Assembly: GCF_029868325.1 (NCBI RefSeq)
Contig: NZ_JARWNW010000051.1
Location: 1 to 40,573, forward strand
Direction: 5' to 3'
DNA from: Nocardia carnea
Lineage (GTDB): Bacteria; Actinomycetota; Actinomycetes; Mycobacteriales; Mycobacteriaceae
DNA length: 40,573 nucleotides
In this document: positions 8,822-17,961 of the stretch, in pieces
Layout: each line of letters opens with the position of its first letter
How positions within the stretch are numbered: the stretch's first letter is position 1
Notes under the pieces: model-generated
The model's database searches: none
What the model was told of the DNA's origin: nothing
The model's input: the letters and a program-made list of their open reading frames with translations, nothing else
Made by a program: the position numbers and the translations under genes

Positions 8822-9301
8822 TCAGTTCTTGGGGGTCACCCACGTGGTGATGTCGGCGTGCACGACCTCGCGGCCGGTTTTGTCGTAGATGGATACGGGG
8901 ACGGTCAGGTCGCGACCTTCGGTGATGTCGGCGAAGTCGGGGATCTCGGTGAGCTCGGCCACCGCGCGGAGGCCGGTGGTCGCTTTGGTCAGGTACTGGA
9001 CCTGCATCGCCTTGGGGATCCAGCGGTGGGTGGTGGGGACCGTCGCCTCGCTCAGCATGCCCATGGCGATCTCCGCCAGGTTGCAGGCGGCGATGGCGTG
9101 GAAGGTGCCGAGGTGGTTGTGGACGCCGAACCATTTCGGGGCCTTGACCTCGCACCGGCCGGGTTCCAGCCGGATCACCCGGGGCAGGACCGTGGCGAAA
9201 TACGGCACGCGGGCCACCATCGACAGGGAGAACAGGCCGTGGCCGACGGCATTGTCCGGCAGTTTGCGCCAGCCGCGGTAGGTACCGGTGAGGTTCGACA
9301 T
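8822..9301 (-). CDS. Hotdog-fold thioesterase-like protein (DUF4442 type)
   Basis: The 159-residue protein resembles the single-domain hotdog proteins annotated as DUF4442 or YiiD C-terminal-like. The helix NHLGTFHAIAACNLAEIAMGM would be the central hotdog helix, with the HN-x-GT-H residues at the likely acyl-CoA pocket. Such proteins are thought to hydrolyse or bind acyl thioesters, but this group lacks a defined substrate. The gene is on the minus strand, 35 bp from the cyclase gene, so the two are probably cotranscribed. A perfect palindrome sits just upstream of its start. Confidence 0.78.
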   Translation of the reverse strand: MSNLTGTYRGWRKLPDNAVGHGLFSLSMVARVPYFATVLPRVIRLEPGRCEVKAPKWFGVHNHLGTFHAIAACNLAEIAMGMLSEATVPTTHRWIPKAMQVQYLTKATTGLRAVAELTEIPDFADITEGRDLTVPVSIYDKTGREVVHADITTWVTPKN

Positions 9302-9307
9302 GCCGCT

Positions 9308-9327
9308 ATCTTACTCATCGGTAAGAT
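9308..9327. promoter_or_regulatory. Perfect palindromic operator upstream of the thioesterase gene
   Basis: ATCTTAC, six bases, then GTAAGAT forms a perfect inverted repeat starting 7 bp upstream of the thioesterase ATG. The core TTAC-N6-GTAA is a common TetR-family operator shape. On the minus strand TAAGAT within it could also act as a -10 element, so a bound repressor would block transcription of the thioesterase and cyclase genes. The regulator is not obvious in the window. Confidence 0.55.
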
Positions 9328-9378
9328 TGCGGTTCGGCGGTATGGCTGTCGCAGTGCCGGACCTCGGCCGACCCCGAT

Positions 9379-9408
9379 TTGAAACGCCTCGGGGGCCTCA
9401 TGCATACT
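9379..9408 (+). promoter_or_regulatory. Candidate promoter of the S10 ribosomal operon
   Basis: TTGAAA (9379-9384) and CATACT (9403-9408), 18 bp apart, make the best housekeeping-type promoter in the 536 bp upstream of rpsJ. If used, the mRNA would have an untranslated leader of about 420 nt, unusually long and able to hold the hairpins and small open frame listed below. Confidence 0.45.
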
Positions 9409-9484
9409 GTTCGGGTTGCCTTGCCCCGGGTCGCCGTCGTTTCCATGAAATGGCACGGCTGGGCGGGGTGAGTAAAACCAGCGA

Positions 9485-9511
9485 GTACCTCACCGTATGC
9501 GGTGCGGGTAC
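9485..9511 (+). other. Hairpin in the S10 operon leader
   Basis: GTACC (9485-9489) and CACCG (9491-9495) pair with CGGTG (9500-9504) and GGTAC (9507-9511) around a TATG loop, leaving a small internal bulge. It lies in the presumed leader RNA and could be a regulatory or stabilising element. No known ribosomal-protein binding motif is recognised. Confidence 0.4.
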
Positions 9512-9609
9512 GTCCGGGACGAAGTTCCGCAGGCCACGATCGAAGTTTTCTTCCGGGGCCGAGGAATGAGCGGGAAGGCGACACGCCCGACCGCGTGGAC
9601 CGGAGAACC

Positions 9610-9726
9610 ATGACAGATGAACAGCGGCACGGACTGGGTTTTCCCTGGTCGTGGTCTCCGCCGTGTTGGTCTGGTGCCCAATCGGGGCCCTGCGTGATAA
9701 CGCAGGCTGCCTCCTCCGGGCCCTGA
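9610..9726 (+). CDS. Possible 38-residue Trp-rich leader peptide before rpsJ
   Basis: An ATG at 9610, preceded by GGAGA at 9602-9606, opens a 38-codon frame with the Trp-rich stretch FPWSWSPPCW. Its 3' part overlaps a perfect hairpin (9689-9706) in the S10 leader. Position, size and overlap with a stem are what a translated regulatory leader would show. The initiation spacing is short and chance is not excluded. Confidence 0.3.
   Translation: MTDEQRHGLGFPWSWSPPCWSGAQSGPCVITQAASSGP
9689..9706 (+). other. Perfect hairpin with GATA loop in the S10 operon leader
   Basis: CCTGCGT (9689-9695) pairs perfectly with ACGCAGG (9700-9706) around a GATA loop. GGG (near 9685) and CCC (near 9722) could extend or compete with it. 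There is no U-tract, so it is not a simple terminator. It lies about 130 nt before the rpsJ start codon. Confidence 0.45.
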
Positions 9727-9837
9727 CCGATCGGGCACGGGACGTCATCGTGTGTTCGGGCTGTGCAAATGAAGGTGGTACGGACGCCCTAGCCGGTATC
9801 CGGATCACGGACGAAAGCGGAGAAAAGGACACTTAGC

Positions 9838-10143
9838 GTGGCGGGACAGAAGATCCGCATCAGGCTCAAGGCCTATGACCACGAGGCGATCGATGCGTCT
9901 GCGCGCAAGATCGTCGAAACGGTGACCCGCACCGGGGCCCGGGTCGTCGGGCCGGTGCCGTTGCCGACCGAGAAGAACGTGTACTGCGTCATCCGTTCGC
10001 CGCACAAGTACAAGGACTCGCGCGAGCACTTCGAGATGCGTACGCACAAGCGGCTGATCGACATCCTCGACCCGACGCCGAAGACGGTCGATGCCCTCAT
10101 GCGCATCGACCTGCCGGCCAGCGTCGACGTCAATATCCAGTGA
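9838..10143 (+). CDS. rpsJ: Small ribosomal subunit protein S10
   Basis: The 101-residue protein is a full-length S10 (uS10) of the 30S head, beginning [18 protein letters not shown] and carrying GPVPLPTEK and the RTHKRLIDI loop. S10 also forms the NusB-S10 antitermination pair. The start is GTG at 9838, behind an AAAAGGA stretch. It is the first gene of the S10 operon here and overlaps no upstream gene. Confidence 0.98.
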   Translation: MAGQKIRIRLKAYDHEAIDASARKIVETVTRTGARVVGPVPLPTEKNVYCVIRSPHKYKDSREHFEMRTHKRLIDILDPTPKTVDALMRIDLPASVDVNIQ

Positions 10144-10157
10144 CGGGGACTCTCGAT

Positions 10158-10823
10158 ATGACTGACAACAAGAGCAGGCCCGCGGCCGGCATCCTGGGCA
10201 CCAAACTGGGCATGACCCAGGTGTTCGACGACAAGAACCGGGTCGTCCCGGTCACCGTCGTCAAGGCCGGACCGAACGTGGTCACCCAGATCCGCACCGT
10301 CGAGCGCGACGGCTACAGCGCCGTGCAGGTCGCCTTCGGCGCCATCGACCCCCGCAAGGTGAACAAGCCGGAATCCGGCCAGTTCGCCAAGGCCGGTGTC
10401 ACGCCGCGCCGGCACGTCGCGGAGATCCGCGTCGCGGACGCGTCCACCTTCGAGGTCGGCCAGGAGATCTCGGCCGACGCGTTCGAAGAGGGCACCTACG
10501 TCGACGTCACCGGCACCAGCAAGGGCAAGGGCTTCGCCGGCACCATGAAGCGTCACGGCTTCCGCGGCCAGGGCGCCTCCCACGGTGCACAGGCCGTGCA
10601 CCGCCGCCCGGGTTCCATCGGTGGCTGCGCCACCCCCGGCCGCGTGTTCAAGGGCATGCGCATGTCGGGTCGTATGGGTAACGACCGCGTCACCACGCAG
10701 AACCTGTCGGTTCACAAGGTGGACGCCGAGAACGGCCTGCTGCTGATCAAGGGAGCGATCCCGGGTCGCAAGGGCGGCGTCGTGATCGTCAAGAGCGCCG
10801 TGAAGGGTGGTGCGCACGCATGA
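10158..10823 (+). CDS. rplC: Large ribosomal subunit protein L3
   Basis: L3 (uL3) is an early assembly protein near the peptidyl-transferase centre. The 221-residue product has [15 protein letters not shown] at the N-terminus, the [10 protein letters not shown] loop and the basic [20 protein letters not shown] extension that reaches into 23S rRNA. ATG at 10158 is preferred over GTG at 10140, because GGGGA lies at 10145-10149 and the protein then begins like its homologues. The stop overlaps the rplD start. Confidence 0.97.
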   Translation: MTDNKSRPAAGILGTKLGMTQVFDDKNRVVPVTVVKAGPNVVTQIRTVERDGYSAVQVAFGAIDPRKVNKPESGQFAKAGVTPRRHVAEIRVADASTFEVGQEISADAFEEGTYVDVTGTSKGKGFAGTMKRHGFRGQGASHGAQAVHRRPGSIGGCATPGRVFKGMRMSGRMGNDRVTTQNLSVHKVDAENGLLLIKGAIPGRKGGVVIVKSAVKGGAHA

Positions 10824-11494
10824 CCAGCCTCGAGAAGAAGGCCAACCTGACGCTGCCGGTCAAGGAACTCGGTGGCAAAACCAACGGCACCGTCGATCTC
10901 CCCGCCGAGATCTTCGATGTGACCGCGAATATCGCGCTGATGCACCAGGTGGTCGTGGCCCAGCAGGCCGCCGCCCGCCAGGGCACGCATTCCACCAAGA
11001 CCCGCGGCGAGGTCCGCGGTGGTGGTAAGAAGCCGTACCGCCAGAAGGGCACCGGCCGCGCCCGCCAGGGTTCGACCCGCGCCCCGCAGTTCGCCGGCGG
11101 TGGCACCGTGCACGGCCCCAAGCCGCGCGACTACAGCCAGCGCACCCCCAAGAAGATGATCCAGGCCGCCCTGCGTGGTGCGCTGTCGGATCGGGCGCGC
11201 AGCGAGCGGATCCACGTGATCAGCGAGCTCGTCGCAGGCCAGGACCCCTCCACCAAGACCGCGAAGACCTTCCTGTCCGAGCTTTCGGACCGTAAGAAGT
11301 TCCTCCTGGTCGTCGGCCGCGAGGACGTCACCGCCTGGAAGAGTGCCCGCAACCTGGAATACGTGCACACCATCGCACCGGACCAGCTGAACACCTACGA
11401 CGTGCTGGACAGCGACGAAGTCGTGTTCTCCGTCGAGGCGCTCAACGCCTTCGTGCACGGCCCGGCTGAGGCTGCACAGGAGGAGAGCAAGTGA
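10820..11494 (+). CDS. rplD: Large ribosomal subunit protein L4
   Basis: L4 (uL4) binds 23S rRNA domain I and lines the exit tunnel; in some bacteria it represses the S10 operon. The 224-residue product shows the loop sequence [29 protein letters not shown] and the C-terminal globular part with [16 protein letters not shown]. It overlaps rplC as ATGA and rplW as GTGA. The usual tunnel-loop residues are present. Confidence 0.97.
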   Translation: MTSLEKKANLTLPVKELGGKTNGTVDLPAEIFDVTANIALMHQVVVAQQAAARQGTHSTKTRGEVRGGGKKPYRQKGTGRARQGSTRAPQFAGGGTVHGPKPRDYSQRTPKKMIQAALRGALSDRARSERIHVISELVAGQDPSTKTAKTFLSELSDRKKFLLVVGREDVTAWKSARNLEYVHTIAPDQLNTYDVLDSDEVVFSVEALNAFVHGPAEAAQEESK

Positions 11495-11796
11495 GCACCA
11501 TCGCCGATCCGCGCGACATCCTGCTGGCGCCGGTCATCTCGGAGAAGTCCTACGGCCTGATCGAGGAAGGCACCTACACCTTCCTGGTCCACCCGGACTC
11601 CAACAAGACCCAGATCAAGATCGCGGTCGAGAAGGTCTTCGGGGTGAAGGTCACCAGCGTCAACACCGCCAACCGTCAGGGCAAGCGCAAGCGGACCCGC
11701 TTCGGTTACGGCAAGCGCAAGGACACCAAGCGCGCGCTCGTGACCATCTCGGCCGACAGCAAGCCCATCGAGATCTTCGGAGGCCCGGTCGCGTAA
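11491..11796 (+). CDS. rplW: Large ribosomal subunit protein L23
   Basis: L23 (uL23) sits at the tunnel exit and docks trigger factor and SRP. The 101-residue protein has [15 protein letters not shown] at its start and the [26 protein letters not shown] basic loop. It starts with GTG at 11491, overlapping the rplD stop, with AGGAGAG upstream. Confidence 0.97.
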   Translation: MSTIADPRDILLAPVISEKSYGLIEEGTYTFLVHPDSNKTQIKIAVEKVFGVKVTSVNTANRQGKRKRTRFGYGKRKDTKRALVTISADSKPIEIFGGPVA

Positions 11797-11829
11797 GCGC
11801 CTGGGAGTCCAGAAAGCAGAGAAGAACTC

Positions 11830-12666
11830 ATGGCAATCCGTAAGTACAAGCCGACTACCCCGGGCCGCCGCGGGTCGTCCGTCTCGGACTTCGCCGAGAT
11901 CACCCGGTCGACCCCCGAGAAGTCGCTGGTCCGCCCGCTGACCAAGAGCGGTGGCCGTAACGGCCACGGCCGCATCACCACCCGCCATCGCGGTGGCGGT
12001 CACAAGCGTGCCTACCGGCTGATCGACTTCCGCCGGCACGACAAGGACGGTGTACCGGCCAAGGTCGCTCATATCGAGTACGACCCCAACCGCACCGCCA
12101 ATATCGCGCTGCTGCACTACCTGGACGGCGAGAAGCGCTACATCATCGCCCCCCGGGGCGTGGTGCAGGGCACCAAGATCGAGTCCGGCCCGACCGCGGA
12201 TATCAAGCCCGGCAACAACCTGCCGCTGCGCAATATCCCCACCGGTACCACCATCCACGCGGTGGAGCTGCGTCCCGGCGGCGGCGCCAAGATGGCCCGC
12301 TCGGCCGGTGCCAGCATCCAGCTGCTGGGTAAGGAAGGCCCCTACGCCACGCTGCGTATGCCCTCCGGTGAAATCCGCCGCGTCGACGTGCGCTGCCGCG
12401 CCACCGTCGGCGAGGTCGGCAACGCCGAACAGTCGAACATCAACTGGGGCAAGGCCGGCCGTATGCGCTGGAAGGGACGCCGTCCCACGGTCCGTGGTGT
12501 CGTCATGAACCCGGTCGACCACCCGCACGGCGGTGGTGAAGGCAAGACCTCCGGTGGTCGCCACCCGGTCTCGCCGTGGGGTCAGCCGGAAGGCCGCACC
12601 CGTAAGCCGAACCGTCCGAGCGACAAGCTCATCGTCCGTCGCCGTCGCACCGGCAAGAAGCGCTAA
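11830..12666 (+). CDS. rplB: Large ribosomal subunit protein L2
   Basis: L2 (uL2) is needed for subunit joining and peptidyl transfer. The 278-residue protein is full length, with [17 protein letters not shown] at the N-terminus and the invariant [25 protein letters not shown] segment containing the essential histidine near the C-terminus. A 33-bp gap separates it from rplW, the largest in this operon. Confidence 0.98.
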   Translation: MAIRKYKPTTPGRRGSSVSDFAEITRSTPEKSLVRPLTKSGGRNGHGRITTRHRGGGHKRAYRLIDFRRHDKDGVPAKVAHIEYDPNRTANIALLHYLDGEKRYIIAPRGVVQGTKIESGPTADIKPGNNLPLRNIPTGTTIHAVELRPGGGAKMARSAGASIQLLGKEGPYATLRMPSGEIRRVDVRCRATVGEVGNAEQSNINWGKAGRMRWKGRRPTVRGVVMNPVDHPHGGGEGKTSGGRHPVSPWGQPEGRTRKPNRPSDKLIVRRRRTGKKR

Positions 12667-12680
12667 GGAGGAGGTAAGAA

Positions 12681-12962
12681 ATGCCACGCAGCCTCAAGAA
12701 GGGCCCGTTCGTCGACGACCACCTCCAGGCGAAGGTGGACGTGCAGAACGACAAGGGCACCAAACAGGTCATCAAGACCTGGTCGCGTCGTTCGACCATC
12801 ACCCCCGATTTCATCGGTCACACCTTCGCCGTCCACGACGGCCGTAAGCACGTGCCGGTGTTCGTCTCGGAGAACATGGTCGGGCACAAGCTCGGTGAGT
12901 TCGCGCCGACGAGGACGTTCCGTAGCCACGTGAAAGAAGATCGGAAGAGCAAGCGGCGATGA
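12681..12962 (+). CDS. rpsS: Small ribosomal subunit protein S19
   Basis: S19 (uS19) lies in the 30S head and contacts L5 in the inter-subunit bridge. The 93-residue protein begins [14 protein letters not shown] and contains [25 protein letters not shown] and [14 protein letters not shown] strong AAGGAGGAGG precedes the ATG. The stop overlaps rplV by ATGA. Confidence 0.98.
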   Translation: MPRSLKKGPFVDDHLQAKVDVQNDKGTKQVIKTWSRRSTITPDFIGHTFAVHDGRKHVPVFVSENMVGHKLGEFAPTRTFRSHVKEDRKSKRR

Positions 12963-13357
12963 GCACAGAAACGCAGAATCCGACTGCGCGCGCGACCGCC
13001 AAGCACGTGCGCGTGACCCCGATGAAGGCTCGCCGGGTCGTGGACCTGGTCCGCGGCAAGCGCGTCTCCGATGCGCTCGACCTGCTGCGGTTCGCCCCGC
13101 AGGCCGCCAGCACCCCGGTTGCGAAAGTCGTGGCCAGCGCCGCGGCCAACGCCGAGAACAACCTCGGCCTCAACCCGGACACCCTGGTCATCTCGACGGC
13201 CTACGTCGACGAGGGCGCGACCATGAAACGGTTCCAGCCGCGGGCCCAGGGCCGGGCGTTCCGGATCCGCAAGCGCACCAGCCACATCACCATCGAGGTC
13301 GAGAGCGTCCCCACTGCCGGTGGCACTCGTGGCCGCCGGAAGGGAGGGGCAAAGTAA
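12959..13357 (+). CDS. rplV: Large ribosomal subunit protein L22
   Basis: L22 (uL22) extends a beta-hairpin into the exit tunnel, where macrolide-resistance mutations map. The 132-residue protein includes [21 protein letters not shown], and the hairpin [24 protein letters not shown]. The C-terminal [16 protein letters not shown] tail is a small actinobacterial extension. It abuts rpsC with no gap. Confidence 0.97.
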   Translation: MSTETQNPTARATAKHVRVTPMKARRVVDLVRGKRVSDALDLLRFAPQAASTPVAKVVASAAANAENNLGLNPDTLVISTAYVDEGATMKRFQPRAQGRAFRIRKRTSHITIEVESVPTAGGTRGRRKGGAK

Positions 13358-14155
<798 letters not shown>

Positions 14156-14158
14156 CCC

Positions 14159-14575
14159 ATGCTGATGCCCCGCAAGGTCAAGTTCCGTAAGCAGCATCAC
14201 CCGAGCCGCAGCGGTCTCTCCAAGGGCGGCACCTCGGTGGCGTTCGGTGAGTTCGGCATCCAGGCTCTGGAGCCGGCGTACGTGACCAACCGGCAGATCG
14301 AGTCCGCGCGTATCGCGATGACCCGCCACATCAAGCGTGGCGGCAAGATCTGGATCAACATCTACCCGGATCGCCCGCTCACCAAGAAGCCGGCCGAAAC
14401 CCGTATGGGTTCCGGTAAGGGTTCGCCGGAGTGGTGGGTCGCGAACGTCAAGCCCGGTCGCGTGATGTTCGAGATGAGTTACCCCAACGAGGAGATCGCT
14501 CGTGAGGCCCTGCGCCGCGCGATGCACAAGCTCCCGATGAAGTGCAGGATCGTGACGAGGGAGGAGCAGTTCTGA
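14159..14575 (+). CDS. rplP: Large ribosomal subunit protein L16
   Basis: L16 (uL16) positions the A-site tRNA. The 138-residue protein begins [19 protein letters not shown] and has the [20 protein letters not shown] and [19 protein letters not shown] motifs. ATG at 14159 fits homologues. The TGA stop overlaps the rpmC ATG by one base. Confidence 0.98.
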   Translation: MLMPRKVKFRKQHHPSRSGLSKGGTSVAFGEFGIQALEPAYVTNRQIESARIAMTRHIKRGGKIWINIYPDRPLTKKPAETRMGSGKGSPEWWVANVKPGRVMFEMSYPNEEIAREALRRAMHKLPMKCRIVTREEQF

Positions 14576-14814
14576 TGGCTACCGGTACTCCGGCCGCAGA
14601 GCTCCGCGAGCTGACCGAGGACGAGCTCGTTCAGCGCCTGCGTGACTCGAAGGAAGAGCTGTTCAACCTGCGCTTCCAGATGGCGACGGGTCAGTTGACC
14701 AATAATCGCCGGCTGCGTGTGGTGCGTCACGAGATCGCGCGTATCTACACGGTCATGCGTGAGCGTGAGCTCGGTTTGGCCACCGGACCCGCTGACAAGG
14801 GAGATGCGGCATGA
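14575..14814 (+). CDS. rpmC: Large ribosomal subunit protein L29
   Basis: L29 (uL29) sits near the tunnel exit. The 79-residue protein has the two-helix fold: [35 protein letters not shown], then [23 protein letters not shown] at 14575 overlaps the rplP stop (TGATG), which indicates coupled translation, and is preferred over an upstream GTG inside rplP. Confidence 0.97.
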   Translation: MATGTPAAELRELTEDELVQRLRDSKEELFNLRFQMATGQLTNNRRLRVVRHEIARIYTVMRERELGLATGPADKGDAA

Positions 14815-15083
14815 GCGAGAAAGAGCAGGAGCAGCGCGGCCGCCGCAAGGTTCGGGTCGGTTACGTTGTCTCCGACAAGATGAACAAGACGATCGTCGTG
14901 GAGCTGGAAGACCGTAACCGGCATGCTCTCTACGGCAAGATCATCCGCACCACCTCCAAGGTGAAGGCGCACGACGAGAACGAGGTCGCCGGTGTCGGCG
15001 ACCGCGTGCAGCTGATGGAGACCCGGCCCACGTCGGCCACCAAGCGGTGGCGGCTGGTCGAGGTCCTGGAGAAGGCCAAGTAA
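14811..15083 (+). CDS. rpsQ: Small ribosomal subunit protein S17
   Basis: S17 (uS17) is a primary 16S rRNA binder. The 90-residue protein has the OB-fold sequence [34 protein letters not shown] and the loop [27 protein letters not shown]. It overlaps rpmC by ATGA and is the last gene of this ribosomal block. In most bacteria rplN follows directly, but here it lies 19.5 kb away. Confidence 0.98.
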   Translation: MSEKEQEQRGRRKVRVGYVVSDKMNKTIVVELEDRNRHALYGKIIRTTSKVKAHDENEVAGVGDRVQLMETRPTSATKRWRLVEVLEKAK

Positions 15084-15116
15084 GGTCCTCTTCTCGGCTG
15101 TCGAGTCGATAAACGT

Positions 15117-15149
15117 AAGGCCCGCTTCCCATTCCGGGAGGCGGGCCTT
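15117..15149 (+). terminator. Terminator of the S10 operon
   Basis: AAGGCCCGC (15117-15125) pairs with GCGGGCCTT (15141-15149). The stem continues through TTCCC/GGGAG, giving about 14-15 bp around an ATTCC loop. It is 34 bp past the rpsQ stop and followed by a weak T-containing tail, so the S10 operon probably ends here. Confidence 0.85.
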
Positions 15150-15187
15150 CGTCGTGCTCGGTGTTCGATTGATTCCGGTCCCAGCCT

Positions 15188-15598
15188 TCACCGGTCGTCG
15201 GGATGAGTCACCGGGACCACTGTGACGAGGCCGTCGAGCGCGCTGAAGTCTTTCGGGTTCACCGTGTAGAGCGGGATGCGGTGGGCCGAGGCGATCGCGG
15301 CGATCATCAGGTCGATTCGGCGCGGCCTAGGATTGCGCCCTGCTTGTAGGCTGGCGGCCACCAGGTGTCCGTAGCGGCGGCCGGCTGCCGTGTCGAAGGG
15401 GAGCGGATCGAAGTGCGCTTCGGCATTCTGGAGTCTTTCGATGCGTTCGGCGCGTTCGAACGGGTCGTCGGTGTAGTGCGGTCCCGCCGCGAGTTCGGCC
15501 ATGGTGATCGTGCTGACCGAAATCTCGTCGGGAAGTTCTTCGGGGATCAAGCGACTGACATCTGAGACCAGCCCAACTGCTACGTGCTTGCTACACAA
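15188..15598 (-). pseudogene. PIN-domain (VapC-like) toxin remnant without the first catalytic Asp
   Basis: The readable 136 codons match VapC RNase toxins from the second strand onward: ISVSTITMAELAAGPH (with catalytic Glu), PRRIDLMIAA (Asp) and VNPKDFSALDGL (Asp). The N-terminus should carry an LDTSV-type motif with the first metal-binding Asp. It reads VGLVSDVSRLIPEEL instead, as if about six codons between GLV and DVSRL were deleted. No antitoxin gene precedes it. The only start in frame is a TTG at 15598 with no clear ribosome site. An inactive toxin relic is the likeliest reading, though an unusual PIN protein cannot be excluded. Confidence 0.7.
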
Positions 15599-15616
15599 AT
15601 GCTACAGGTGCCTCTT

Positions 15617-15633
15617 GGTGGTATACCGCCACC
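15617..15633. promoter_or_regulatory. GGTATACC palindrome downstream of the HxlR gene
   Basis: GGTGGTATACCGCCACC contains the 8-bp palindrome GGTATACC (15620-15627) with near-symmetric flanks. The same 8-mer recurs at 16012, on the other side of the hxlR-type gene. It may be a second binding site of that regulator, also placed to control the PIN remnant's promoter. Confidence 0.4.
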
Positions 15634-15642
15634 TCATCGTTG

Positions 15643-15999
15643 CTATCGGGCGGTTGGAGCGGTGCTTCGCCGATACTGCTCACCCCAGGATTCGAGTAGT
15701 CCGGCCACCGGTCGCAGGTTCTCGCCGATCTCGGTGAGGTCGTATTCCACCTTCGGTGGCACCTCGGCGTAGACGGTGCGGCGGATCACCCCGTCGGCTT
15801 CGAGTTCGCGGAGTTGGCGGGTGAGCATGCGCTGGGTGATGGTGGGCATGGCGCGGCGTAGTTCGCCGAAGCGCATGGTGCCGTCGAAGAGGTGGTTGAC
15901 GATGGCCATCTTCCATTTGCCGCCGACCACTTCCATTGCGGCTTCGATGGTGCAGTAATCCGGTGTGTTCTCGATCATGTGGGTTCGCTCGGCATGCAT
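15643..15999 (-). CDS. HxlR-family transcriptional regulator
   Basis: The 118-residue winged-helix protein has the HxlR signature GGKWKMAIVNHLFDGTMRFGELRRAM followed by TITQRMLTRQLRELEADGVIRR and the wing VPPKVEYDLTEIGENL. Cys16 (DYCTIEAAM) sits where YodB/HypR-type members have their redox-sensing cysteine. ATG at 15999 is chosen because GGAGG lies four bases upstream; the longer open frame above it is not coding. It is divergent from an Old Yellow Enzyme gene, the usual partner of quinone- or electrophile-sensing HxlR repressors, so control of that gene is likely. Confidence 0.92.
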   Translation of the reverse strand: MHAERTHMIENTPDYCTIEAAMEVVGGKWKMAIVNHLFDGTMRFGELRRAMPTITQRMLTRQLRELEADGVIRRTVYAEVPPKVEYDLTEIGENLRPVAGLLESWGEQYRRSTAPTAR

Positions 16000-16011
16000 A
16001 TGACCTCCATT

Positions 16012-16019
16012 GGTATACC
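16012..16019. promoter_or_regulatory. GGTATACC palindrome in the HxlR/OYE divergent promoter
   Basis: This 8-bp perfect palindrome lies 13 bp upstream of the HxlR start codon, in the 120-bp divergent region shared with the flavin oxidoreductase gene. It repeats the element at 15620. It is the best candidate for HxlR autoregulation. Confidence 0.5.
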
Positions 16020-16119
16020 GAATGTGCCTACGACACATAAAAGACCGTACTTGTAGGGATTGCCGGTAGCGCGGAATCTGGTCCCGAACCAGTTGCCCAG
16101 TGTGTACGAGGAGATTCCC

Positions 16120-17241
16120 GTGACTGTCCATCCCGTCCTTTCCCCTGCACGAGTCGGCGATCTGCGGCTTCGCAACCGAGCCGCGGTGGCCCCGATGTCG
16201 CGGGTCAGTACCGCGGGCGACGGGGTGCCCACGGCGGCCATGGCCGAGTACTACGCGCGGTTCGCCGCGGGTGGATTCGGGCTGGTCATCACCGAGGGCA
16301 CTTACACCGATGAGCGATTCAGTCAGGCATATCCCGATCAGCCCGGGATCGTGACCGCAGAACAAGTCGAGGGCTGGCGCCGGGTGGTCGAGGCCGTGCA
16401 CGCAGCGGGCGGAAGTATCGCGCTGCAGTTGATGCACGCCGGAGCGCTTGTTCAGGGCAACCGGCACAGCGAACGGACGATCGCGCCGTCCGCAGTGCCG
16501 CCGAAGGGGGCCAAGATGTCGGCCTACGGTGGCGAAGGTCCGTTCGCGTTGCCCGATGCGGCCTCCCGGGCGGAGATCGGTGATCTCGTCCAGGGGTTCG
16601 CGTTCGCGGCCGGGCAGGCTCGGGCGGCCGGATTCGATGCGGTGGAGATCCACGGTGCCAACGGGTACCTGATCGATCAGTTCCTGACCGAATACACCAA
16701 TCTGCGTGACGACGAATACGGCGGTGACGCTGCCGGGCGTGTGCGGTTCGCAGTAGAGGTGGTCGAGGCTGTACGGGCGGCGGTGGGAGCCGGGTTCCCC
16801 ATCGGGTTGCGGCTCTCGCAGACCAAGGTGAACGATTTCGGTTACCGCTGGTCCGGGGCGGCGGAAGCCGAGACGATTTTCCGGGCGGTCGCTGCCGCGG
16901 GAATCGATTACCTGCACCTCGCCAGCGAGGGGCGGGACTGGTATGAGACCGCCACCTTGGATACCGGCGAAACGATCACGCGACTGGCCAGGAACGTCAC
17001 CGGCCTTCCGATTCTGGCGAACGGTGGTATGCACGCGCCGGAACTGGCGCGGACGGTGCTCGACGAGGGCCATGCGGACGTGGTGACGCTCGGCCGGGGC
17101 GCACTGGCGAATCCGGATTGGCCGCAGGTGATCGCCGCGGGTGAGCGTCCCGCGGACTTCGATCGTGCGTTGCTGACTCCCGATGTGACGCTGGCAAGCC
17201 AGAAATCCTGGAACGCTCGCGTCATGGCGACCGCTGTGTGA
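16120..17241 (+). CDS. Old Yellow Enzyme family NADH:flavin oxidoreductase
   Basis: The 373-residue TIM-barrel flavoprotein would reduce activated C=C bonds of enones, quinones or nitro-compounds with FMN. The N-terminal RVGDLRLRNRAAVAPMSRVST holds the FMN-binding strand. LQLMHAGA and VEIHGANGYLIDQFL carry the substrate-binding His/Asn pair, and the phosphate-binding end reads VTLGRGALANPDW. The start is GTG at 16120 behind GAGGAG; an in-frame TTG at 16060 has no such support. Divergence from an HxlR regulator suggests induction by electrophile stress. Confidence 0.93.
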   Translation: MTVHPVLSPARVGDLRLRNRAAVAPMSRVSTAGDGVPTAAMAEYYARFAAGGFGLVITEGTYTDERFSQAYPDQPGIVTAEQVEGWRRVVEAVHAAGGSIALQLMHAGALVQGNRHSERTIAPSAVPPKGAKMSAYGGEGPFALPDAASRAEIGDLVQGFAFAAGQARAAGFDAVEIHGANGYLIDQFLTEYTNLRDDEYGGDAAGRVRFAVEVVEAVRAAVGAGFPIGLRLSQTKVNDFGYRWSGAAEAETIFRAVAAAGIDYLHLASEGRDWYETATLDTGETITRLARNVTGLPILANGGMHAPELARTVLDEGHADVVTLGRGALANPDWPQVIAAGERPADFDRALLTPDVTLASQKSWNARVMATAV

Positions 17242-17253
17242 TCCGATAGCCGG

Positions 17254-17745
17254 GTGGCGACCATCGACGAAGCGGCGGGTCCCGCACGAGCGCGGCTGGC
17301 GGCCGGTGCGCTGTTCGTCCGGGATGACGACATACTCCTGGTGCACAAGACCTACGGGAACGGCTGGGATATCCCCGGGGGTTATCTGGAGCCGGGCGAG
17401 GCGCCGAGTATGGCGTGTCGTCGTGAGGTTCGGGAGGAACTCGGGATCGACCGGGCGCCCGGGAGGCTGTTGGTGCACGATTGGGCACCGAGTTCCGGTG
17501 AAGGCGACAAGATCCTCTATGTGTTCGACGGTGGCGAACTCGGCGCGGTCGCGGATTCGATCGTTCTCCAGGCAGCCGAGCTGGACCGGTGGGAATGGGT
17601 CGATATCGGCGTAGTCGGTGATTTCGTGGTGCCGAGGTTGGTTCGCCGGCTCCGCCGAGCACATGCCGCCAGGTCGAGCAGGGTGCCGGTTTATCTGGAA
17701 CACGGTGAGCCGGTGCGGGTTTCGGACGGATTGCCTCGAACGTGA
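17254..17745 (+). CDS. Nudix hydrolase
   Basis: The 163-residue protein hydrolyses a nucleoside-diphosphate-linked compound. Its Nudix box spans residues 43-65 (G43, E49, then REVREELGI) and fits GX5EX7REUXEEXGU completely. GGYLEPGE and the upstream GNGWDIPG are typical ADP-ribose or mutator-type sequences. It starts with GTG at 17254, only 12 bp after the flavin oxidoreductase stop, so the two are cotranscribed. Substrate is unknown. Confidence 0.92.
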   Translation: MATIDEAAGPARARLAAGALFVRDDDILLVHKTYGNGWDIPGGYLEPGEAPSMACRREVREELGIDRAPGRLLVHDWAPSSGEGDKILYVFDGGELGAVADSIVLQAAELDRWEWVDIGVVGDFVVPRLVRRLRRAHAARSSRVPVYLEHGEPVRVSDGLPRT

Positions 17746-17961
17746 GGTGGAGTCGCGCGAGGCGAAGCGAAGGCTGTCGACCTGCTTCCGGACGATATCG
17801 GCGAGGACAGAGCGGCGGGCCGGCCGCACTGGCACCGGCTGTCCAGGACAGGACGGTCATGCGTGCGATGGCCGTTGCCGTGGCGGTCGAGGAATGTGAA
17901 ATGTGATATAGGGGAGGGCGGTTGATCGAGTGGGGAGGGGTGGCGCTACGGTGTACGGGCT

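Noticed and set aside
16000..17835. Long minus-strand open frame above the HxlR gene
   Set aside because: It is antisense to the flavin oxidoreductase and Nudix genes and shows only low-complexity Arg/Pro/Gly-rich sequence.
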